From contig DEKQ01000083.1 in the NCBI GenBank assembly GCA_002353975.1, positions 13,522 to 25,579 on the forward strand: a DNA stretch of 12,058 nt. The letters run 5' to 3'. The DNA is from Prevotellaceae bacterium UBA2718. Its GTDB lineage: Bacteria > Bacteroidota > Bacteroidia > Bacteroidales > Bacteroidaceae. The translations under genes were made by a program, and so were the position numbers. Below the pieces are notes generated by a model, which had not been told where the DNA came from, searched no databases, and was given only the letters and a program-made list of their open reading frames with translations. Position 1 is the stretch's first letter. Every line of letters starts with the position of its first letter. Of the stretch, positions 7,047-12,058 are shown piece after piece.

Positions 7047-8519
7047 TCATTTCAGAGTGTACGACGAACTACCGTCAAAGCAATGTGTGCATACTTTGCA
7101 CTTTGGAAGCCCGATAGCCTCAATTATGGTCTCTATCTTCGAGAACTTAAGGGTATCTATGTTAAGTCGTCTTGCAATCTCATTTACCATTCGTTGATAC
7201 TCCGGCGAGTCGGTCTTTGCATACTTCTTAAGTGTCTCATCGCTTATCTCAATGTTACGTGCCGTATGTGCCTCATCAAGCGAAGTTGTGTGCTCTGAGC
7301 CCGTTTCGAAGTCCATGATAACACGTCGCGCAATCAGTTCCAATTCGCTCTTTGACGCTGAGAAATTGATGAATGGGCAACCCCAAATCAGCGGCGGACA
7401 AGCTATACGCATGTGAACTTCTTTGGCTCCAAGTTCCTTCAAAGCCCTGGTGTTCTCACGCAATTGTGTGCCTCGTACGATGGAGTCATCACAGAAGAGG
7501 CAACGCTTTCCTTCCAACATGGACTTATTGGGAATGAGTTTCATCTTTGCCACAAGATTACGCGTCTCTTGATTGGTTGGCATGAAGGAGCGTGGCCATG
7601 TGGGAGTGTATTTTGAGATGCATCTCTGATATGGCACGTTATGTCCAGCTGCGTATCCTGTTGCCATACCAAGTCCAGAGTCAGGTATTCCTCCGGCATT
7701 GTCCACTTCCGTGGTATCGGTCTGTCCCATCACATATCCTGTATGGTATCTCATTCTCTCTACATTCCGTCCTTCGTAGAAAGATGTGGGAAAGCCATAA
7801 TATATCCAAAGGAAAGAGCAGACTTGCATATTCTCTTCAGCTTTGCGAAGAGTTTCCATTCCGTTGGCCGTGAGTTTAACTATTTCACCAGGTCCCACAT
7901 AGTGCTCGATGTCAAAACCAAGATTAGGGAAAGCCGTAGATTCTGATGTGGCTGCCATCGCACCGTCCTTCTTACCTATGATGATAGGTGTACGTCCCCA
8001 GAAGTCGCGTGCGGCAATGATGCAGTTGTCTGTCAGTATGAGCATGGAGCAGGACCCCTTCACGGTCTTATAGACGTTTTCTATACCATCTACAAAGTCT
8101 TTCCCCTTTATGATAAGTAGGCCGATGAGTTCTGTAGGGTTTATCCTGCCAGACGAAAACTCAGAGAGAACCATATTCTCTGACAGCAACTGTTCTGCTA
8201 TCTCCTCCTGATTGTTCACTTTGCCCACAGTAACGAGTGCAAAGCGTCCAAGGTGCGAGTTCATCAAGAGTGGCTGTGCATCGGTGTCAGAGATAACTCC
8301 GATTCCCTGCTCTCCAAAGAATTTGGGCAACTCTTCCTCAAACTTTGTGCGGAAATATGTGCTCTGCAGGTTATGTATGGAGCGCTTGAAGCCTCCAGTG
8401 TCCTTGCTGTATGTGGCCATACCTCCGCGTTTAGTGCCGAGGTGCGACTGATAATCTATTCCGTAGAAAAGTTCCTCTACGCAGCGTTTGTTCTGTATTG
8501 TGCCAAAAAAGCCACCCAT
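7047..8519 (-). CDS. PurF-like amidophosphoribosyltransferase homologue lacking the glutaminase cysteine
   Basis: The protein has PurF architecture over 490 residues: an Ntn-type N-terminal half (about 1-235) and a type I phosphoribosyltransferase half (about 240-480). The PRPP loop is intact as CDDSIVRGTQLRE (343-355). Cysteines match the Fe-S ligand positions of Bacillus-type PurF: Cys234 (VCSFLWIYYG), Cys381 (ACPPLIWGC), Cys474 and Cys477 in CKVCTHC. In active PurF the glutaminase nucleophile is the first residue of the mature chain (CGVFG). Here the N-terminus is MGGFFG, with Gly in that place and no propeptide; no upstream ATG is visible. The usual RGQE, GHxRYxT and HNGN motifs are replaced by KRGGMAT (30-36), GVISDTD (74-80) and TVGKVNN (97-103). 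So glutamine hydrolysis is predicted absent. It may be an ammonia-dependent enzyme, need a partner, or make another product. Databases would probably label it amidophosphoribosyltransferase. It lies 51 bp after fabI. Confidence 0.9.
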   Translation of the reverse strand: MGGFFGTIQNKRCVEELFYGIDYQSHLGTKRGGMATYSKDTGGFKRSIHNLQSTYFRTKFEEELPKFFGEQGIGVISDTDAQPLLMNSHLGRFALVTVGKVNNQEEIAEQLLSENMVLSEFSSGRINPTELIGLLIIKGKDFVDGIENVYKTVKGSCSMLILTDNCIIAARDFWGRTPIIIGKKDGAMAATSESTAFPNLGFDIEHYVGPGEIVKLTANGMETLRKAEENMQVCSFLWIYYGFPTSFYEGRNVERMRYHTGYVMGQTDTTEVDNAGGIPDSGLGMATGYAAGHNVPYQRCISKYTPTWPRSFMPTNQETRNLVAKMKLIPNKSMLEGKRCLFCDDSIVRGTQLRENTRALKELGAKEVHMRIACPPLIWGCPFINFSASKSELELIARRVIMDFETGSEHTTSLDEAHTARNIEISDETLKKYAKTDSPEYQRMVNEIARRLNIDTLKFSKIETIIEAIGLPKCKVCTHCFDGSSSYTLK

Positions 8520-8570
8520 ATATATAGCTGAAAGATTTCGAGTTAATGAGTTTTTATTACTTGCCTTGTA

Positions 8571-9437
8571 TTATCCGTAAATAATCTTGCCAGTCTTTTC
8601 ATCCGTATTCTCAGGGATGAATGACTTGTTGTACTGAGTCATACCCCTCAGAGACATACCCATATTACTAAATCCTCCATCGTGGAAAAGTGTCTGCATC
8701 GTTACCTTCTTTGTCAAATCAGAGAAGAGTGTCATGCAATAGTCTGCACAATCATCGGCAGATGCATTACCCAAGGGCGACATGCGGTCGGCAAAGTCCA
8801 GCATTCCGTCAAATCCCTTTATGCCACCTCCTGCTGTCGTGAGGGTAGGGGACTGAGAGATACAATTTACTCTGACATGCTTCTCGCGACCGTAGATGTA
8901 TCCAAATGAGCGGGTAATGGACTCCAAAAGCGCTTTGGCATCGGCCATATCGTTATATCCAAAGAACGTACGATGGCTGGCAACGTAGGTCAAAGCTACG
9001 ATAGAGCCGTATTCTTCTATTGCGTCCAGCTTCTTCGCCACCTGTATCATCTTATGGAATGAGATAGCAGAGATGTCCAGCGTCTTGTCTAAGAAGTTGT
9101 AATCCAGATCGTCGTATGTACGCTTTTTGCGCATGTTCATGGACATGGCACAAGAATGAAGCACGAAATCAATCTTGCCTCCGAGAGCTTTCTGGGCCTC
9201 TGTAAAAAGATTCTCCAGGTCTTCCACACTTGTAGCATCGGCAGGTATTACTGCTGCGGCATGTGTTTTCTTGGCAAGTTCGTCAAGTGTACCCATACGG
9301 ATAGCCACAGCTGTATTTGTCAACACAATCTCTGCACCTTCTTCTACTGCGCGCTCTGCCACCTTCCATGCTATTGACTGATCGTTCAATGCACCAAAGA
9401 TGATACCGCGCTTTCCTTTCAATAAATTATAAGCCAT
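8571..9437 (-). CDS. fabI: Enoyl-[acyl-carrier-protein] reductase FabI (NADH)
   Basis: FabI catalyses the last reduction of each fatty-acid elongation cycle in the cytoplasm and is the target of triclosan-type inhibitors. It is a divergent short-chain dehydrogenase. The cofactor-binding start KGKRGIIFGALNDQSIAWKVA runs from residue 7, with SIAW typical of FabI. Catalytic residues are Tyr151 (ALTYVAS) and the pair Tyr161/Lys168 in YNDMADAK, the Y-x6-K spacing characteristic of FabI. The substrate loop SPTLTTAGGGIKGFDGM spans 196-212. At 288 residues it is about 25 longer than E. coli FabI (262); the extra tail (MTQYNKSFIPENTDEKTGK region) looks typical of Bacteroidetes forms. The ATG at 9437 sits about 35-40 nt downstream of a good Bacteroidetes promoter. 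It is the first gene of the six-gene minus-strand run. Confidence 0.96.
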   Translation of the reverse strand: MAYNLLKGKRGIIFGALNDQSIAWKVAERAVEEGAEIVLTNTAVAIRMGTLDELAKKTHAAAVIPADATSVEDLENLFTEAQKALGGKIDFVLHSCAMSMNMRKKRTYDDLDYNFLDKTLDISAISFHKMIQVAKKLDAIEEYGSIVALTYVASHRTFFGYNDMADAKALLESITRSFGYIYGREKHVRVNCISQSPTLTTAGGGIKGFDGMLDFADRMSPLGNASADDCADYCMTLFSDLTKKVTMQTLFHDGGFSNMGMSLRGMTQYNKSFIPENTDEKTGKIIYG

Positions 9438-9477
9438 ACTATATTATGAAAATGTTATTTTTGCAAAAAAATCGATG

Positions 9478-9509
9478 CAAAATTACAAAAAGCACTTGAG
9501 ATACACAAC
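9478..9509 (-). promoter_or_regulatory. Predicted Bacteroidetes promoter for fabI
   Basis: Read on the minus strand, TAATTTTG (9485-9478) matches the Bacteroidetes -7 consensus TAnnTTTG exactly. GTTG (9509-9506) stands in for the -33 TTTG element with a 20-nt spacer. Transcription should begin near 9472, giving a leader of roughly 35 nt before the fabI ATG. It is the only such promoter I found for the whole minus-strand run. Confidence 0.6.
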
Positions 9510-9557
9510 AATAGCATAAAAAAAATACTTAAAAAGAGGTTAATACACATTAATGGG

Positions 9558-9590
9558 TATGTTCTATATCAAAAAAACTTACTACCTTTG
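9558..9590 (+). promoter_or_regulatory. Predicted Bacteroidetes promoter for the M64 lipoprotein gene
   Basis: TACCTTTG at 9583-9590 matches the -7 consensus TAnnTTTG exactly. TATG at 9558-9561 is a 3/4 match to TTTG with a 21-nt spacer. The ATG at 9600 is only 9 bp after the -7 box, so the transcript should start within a few bases of the start codon. A TTG inside the -7 box (9588) is in frame with the gene, but it would not be in the mRNA and is rejected as a start. Confidence 0.6.
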
Positions 9591-9599
9591 GCAACCGAT

Positions 9600-10838
9600 A
9601 TGAAAACATTCAAACTATTTGTATGCTTATTTGTTGTCCTCCTTGCTTCTTGTGAGAAGGAAGAGGATTTCCGTGTTGACACAGATGACTCTGTGCTGAT
9701 GACACATTCTGACAGCGTGGCAGCCTCTGCTTCCTATAACAAAATCCTTACTCATACAGCATCAGGGGAGGCATACCCTATTTTCATAATGGCTGACGGC
9801 TACGACATTACAGAGGTAAACAATGGCACATACAATAAAGCAGTTCAGAAAGCTCTTGATGCATTGTTTGACCGTGAACCGATGTCATCACTCAAGCCCT
9901 ACATCGATGTATATTCCGTTACTGCCATTTCAGCACGTAGCGGCATAGGATCCAAGAAGTTTAATACTGCGTTTTCAACTTATTTCCCAGACATAGAGAA
10001 ATCCTCCGAGGTAATCGGCGACTCCCTGTCTGTTATGGCCTGTGCAGAGAAAGCTTTGCAGAACTATGGCTACTCCAAGCAGGAAGCGAGAAATATCGTC
10101 CTTGACCATAGCCTTATGATTGTTCTGCTAAACTCTTCACAATATGCCGGAGTCACCTATTTCTGTACAATCCGAAAGAGCCCGGATGGCTTCCCTGTCG
10201 GCAATGCCATCTCTTATATTCCGGTAAATCCTGTCATAAATGTAAAGGGAATGTATGGATTCAAAGGTGATGTGTTTAATGAACTGATCCAACATGAGGC
10301 TGTAGGACATGGCATCGGTAAACTTGGTGATGAATACTGGTATGATGATCCTACGGACTATCCGGAATATCAGACTCCCACGGATTATGCTATTACTTTA
10401 TTCAACAACCTTTTTACAAACGGTTACATGCGAAATATACACTATGATGCCCAAGTGAGCGGCGGACACGATATAGAAAGTACCAGTTGGATATATCCCT
10501 TCGCAATTGATGACAGATATGCCTCTGAGAACCTTCGTTGGTATCCGGGTGCTTACGTTTATGTAAATAAATTCTTCCGCCCCTCTTACTTCAGTATAAT
10601 GAATAGCTCTGTAGATACGCGTAACAATACTTTCAACGTGCCATCAAGAGCGTCAATATACCGAAACGTTCGTCGCGTGGCTAACTCCTCTTGGCAATGG
10701 AACTATGACGAATTTATAGACTTTGACCATAAAGGTGTAACTACATCGGCAGCTAAAGGTTCAGGAGGAGACGTGGATACTCCAATAGTTATGCCTGCAA
10801 AATTGCACAAATCTCCATTTAGCAGATTAGCACATTAA
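9600..10838 (+). CDS. Peptidase M64 (IgA-peptidase-like) lipoprotein
   Basis: This is a predicted cell-envelope zinc metallopeptidase of family M64, named for an IgA-cleaving enzyme. The substrate here is unknown and IgA cleavage should not be assumed. Starting at ATG 9600 the product is 412 residues. A lipoprotein signal (MKTFKLFVCLFVVLLASC) carries lipobox L15-A16-S17-C18. The next residues, EKEED, are charged like the lipoprotein export signals that place Bacteroidetes lipoproteins on the cell surface. An N-terminal beta-rich domain precedes the metal site H232-E-A-V-G-H237 followed by GIGKLGDEY (238-246), which fits the M64 HExxGH...LxDEY pattern. The upstream in-frame TTG at 9588 lies inside the promoter and is not used. 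It is 31 bp upstream of the carbonic-anhydrase-like gene and probably shares its transcript. Confidence 0.87.
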   Translation: MKTFKLFVCLFVVLLASCEKEEDFRVDTDDSVLMTHSDSVAASASYNKILTHTASGEAYPIFIMADGYDITEVNNGTYNKAVQKALDALFDREPMSSLKPYIDVYSVTAISARSGIGSKKFNTAFSTYFPDIEKSSEVIGDSLSVMACAEKALQNYGYSKQEARNIVLDHSLMIVLLNSSQYAGVTYFCTIRKSPDGFPVGNAISYIPVNPVINVKGMYGFKGDVFNELIQHEAVGHGIGKLGDEYWYDDPTDYPEYQTPTDYAITLFNNLFTNGYMRNIHYDAQVSGGHDIESTSWIYPFAIDDRYASENLRWYPGAYVYVNKFFRPSYFSIMNSSVDTRNNTFNVPSRASIYRNVRRVANSSWQWNYDEFIDFDHKGVTTSAAKGSGGDVDTPIVMPAKLHKSPFSRLAH

Positions 10839-10869
10839 AGACTGTAACTCAAAACAAACACTCAAAAAT

Positions 10870-11379
10870 ATGATTGTAAAAAAAATATACGATAAGTCAC
10901 CCCGCTGGGGAGAGGGTTGCTATTTCAGCGAGACCGCAGCTATCATAGGCGATGTCACTATGGGCAACGAATGTTCTGTGTGGTTCAGTGCCGTTGTCAG
11001 AGGTGATGTCGCCCCCATCACGATGGGCAACCGCTGCAACGTGCAGGATTGTGCCTGTGTGCACGTCACCAATACGACAGGTCCCACCATCATGGAAGAT
11101 GACGTTACCATAGGACACAATGCCACAGTTCACGCCTGCACTCTCCGTAAAGGTTGCCTAATAGGTATGGGAGCCACCGTGCTGGATGGTGCAGACGTTG
11201 GTGAAGGTGCTATTGTTGCTGCCGGAGCCCTCGTCCTTGGAGGCACAAAAATAGGTGCCCACGAGATATGGGGCGGTGTACCGGCAAAGTTTATCAAGAA
11301 AACAGCACCTGGTCAGGCAGAAAGCTTCGCTGCGCACTATGCACAGTATGCTAAGGATTATTTAGATTCTGCGGAATAG
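10870..11379 (+). CDS. Gamma-carbonic-anhydrase-like hexapeptide-repeat protein
   Basis: This is a left-handed beta-helix protein of the gamma carbonic anhydrase / YrdA / PaaY group, usually a soluble trimer. The 169 residues consist largely of hexapeptide repeats (for example AAIIGDVTMGNECSVW, 23-38). The three metal-ligand histidines are present: His65 (CVHV), His83 and His88 (GHNATVH), with the 5-residue spacing of the Methanosarcina Cam enzyme. The conserved VRGD (43-46) and NVQD (57-60) are also there. Like most bacterial YrdA-type members it lacks the long acidic loop of Cam, so carbonic anhydrase activity is possible but not shown. ATG 10870 gives the expected start. Its last 29 bases overlap the convergent gene on the other strand. 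Confidence 0.92.
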   Translation: MIVKKIYDKSPRWGEGCYFSETAAIIGDVTMGNECSVWFSAVVRGDVAPITMGNRCNVQDCACVHVTNTTGPTIMEDDVTIGHNATVHACTLRKGCLIGMGATVLDGADVGEGAIVAAGALVLGGTKIGAHEIWGGVPAKFIKKTAPGQAESFAAHYAQYAKDYLDSAE

Positions 11380-12058
11380 CATCGTTTACTCCTTGTTTTT
11401 CTTTCTGCTGATTTAATACCCTTTCTACATCGAGCCTCATTCTCTTATATGGCTCAGAATGAATGTAACCCTGATTTTTCTTCAGCATTGAGACGATGTC
11501 ACTCTGGCTCTTGTTGTAGGAAGACAGTTCGTTTTGTAGTTGTACAGAATGAACTGCTTTGCTTCGTATTTCCCGTTCACGTTCCCTTCTTAGAGCATCA
11601 CACACACGTTGCATTGTGGGCGATACAACATTGTCAAACAGATGATGCCCCTGAATGTAGAGGTATGTCGTTTCGGGTGTCACGCCCATAGACAGAAGGC
11701 TTTCGCGCGTACTGAGATACAGATCTTTCATTCCTGGATGCTTTCGCCGCAGGTCATCAATCTTCACATGCACCTTGTGGCTTAGTCTTTGAAGCATCTT
11801 GTTAGGCTCTGGCAGTCCCGCGTGGCTTATTGAGGCTGTGGTATTGAAGTCTGTAATGGTAAACCAATTAAATTTACGGAGGCGATATATCATGATGTTC
11901 CACACAAAGAGTGGGAACAGGATGCGGCTGTATTGTGTCAGGAATTCATAGAAATCAAACAAGATGTGGTCATTGAGCGTAGCCATCACACATACGTTGT
12001 GAAGTGAAGGCGCATAGCATTGGTAGTTTTCAATGGCATAGACGTAGGTGTGTATGAC
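11351..12058 (-). CDS. Probable DUF4435-family protein, 5'-partial
   Basis: The frame is open from the right edge (visible product begins VIHTYVYAIENYQCYAPSLH at 12058-11999) to the TAG at 11351, giving 235 visible residues. The first potential start codons inside the window (GTG 11989, ATG 11986) lie within a conserved-looking segment, so the gene starts outside. YAIENYQCYAPSL followed by TLNDHILFDFYEFLTQYSRILFPLFVW resembles stand-alone DUF4435 (PF14491) proteins of Bacteroidetes. This is recognition from memory, without a search. The N-terminal part, where DUF4435 has its acidic Toprim-like residues, is cut off. The C-terminal third is charged and helical (RREREREIR, then Gln/Lys-rich) and may form a coiled coil. 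DUF4435 proteins are often found with OLD/ABC ATPases in defence-type loci, but no such partner is visible here. It ends inside the neighbouring gene. Confidence 0.6.
   Translation of the reverse strand, partial: VIHTYVYAIENYQCYAPSLHNVCVMATLNDHILFDFYEFLTQYSRILFPLFVWNIMIYRLRKFNWFTITDFNTTASISHAGLPEPNKMLQRLSHKVHVKIDDLRRKHPGMKDLYLSTRESLLSMGVTPETTYLYIQGHHLFDNVVSPTMQRVCDALRREREREIRSKAVHSVQLQNELSSYNKSQSDIVSMLKKNQGYIHSEPYKRMRLDVERVLNQQKEKQGVNDAIPQNLNNP

Noticed and set aside
3875..9437. Reading the minus-strand run as a purine operon because of the PurF-like gene and nearby purL
   Set aside because: purL is on the opposite strand beyond a terminator. No other purine gene is in the run, and the PurF-like protein lacks the glutaminase site.
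9588..9599. TTG start at 9588 adding four residues to the M64 lipoprotein
   Set aside because: The codon overlaps the predicted -7 promoter box, and the ATG at 9600 gives a textbook lipoprotein signal beginning MKTFK.

Overview
The window looks like chromosomal DNA of a Bacteroidales bacterium, most likely a Prevotella-type genome. The grounds are a long fused PurL, a FabI with a C-terminal extension, a lipoprotein M64 peptidase with a charged stretch after the lipid cysteine, two promoters that fit the Bacteroidetes TAnnTTTG / TTTG pattern, weak or absent Shine-Dalgarno sequences, and moderate GC content with AT-rich intergenic DNA. This assignment is inference; no 16S or other typing marker is present.

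Layout. (1) Positions 1-3632, plus strand: purL, missing its 5' end at the window edge. It is followed by a strong intrinsic terminator (3687-3735). (2) Positions 3633-3874: the convergent intergenic region. It holds the terminator, a 14-bp direct repeat and an AT-rich imperfect inverted repeat. (3) Positions 9437 down to 3875, minus strand: six co-directional genes with gaps of 30-77 bp. In transcription order they are fabI, a PurF-like phosphoribosyltransferase without the catalytic cysteine, an ACT-domain protein (UPF0237), a PFL/DUF711 protein (UPF0210), ddh (meso-diaminopimelate dehydrogenase) and a GtrA-like membrane protein. The only Bacteroidetes-type promoter I can see for this run lies upstream of fabI. 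(4) Positions 9438-9599: a divergent control region with one predicted promoter per direction. (5) Plus strand: an M64-family lipoprotein metallopeptidase (9600-10838), then a gamma-carbonic-anhydrase-like hexapeptide protein (10870-11379), probably one transcript. (6) Minus strand at the right edge: a probable DUF4435 protein, 5'-truncated by the window end. Its 3' end overlaps the carbonic-anhydrase-like gene tail to tail.

How the genes work together. Most are housekeeping genes: purine synthesis (PurL), fatty-acid elongation (FabI), and lysine/peptidoglycan precursor metabolism (Ddh). The least explained part is the middle of the minus-strand run. The PurF-like protein keeps the PRPP loop and the Fe-S cysteines but has lost the glutaminase active site, and it sits next to the conserved but functionally obscure ACT-PFL pair. 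The M64 gene has its promoter nearly on top of its ATG and should have almost no leader. I see no rRNA, tRNA, CRISPR array, insertion sequence or prophage gene. I did not find a convincing complete novel system. The PurF-like/ACT/PFL block is the best candidate for new biochemistry.
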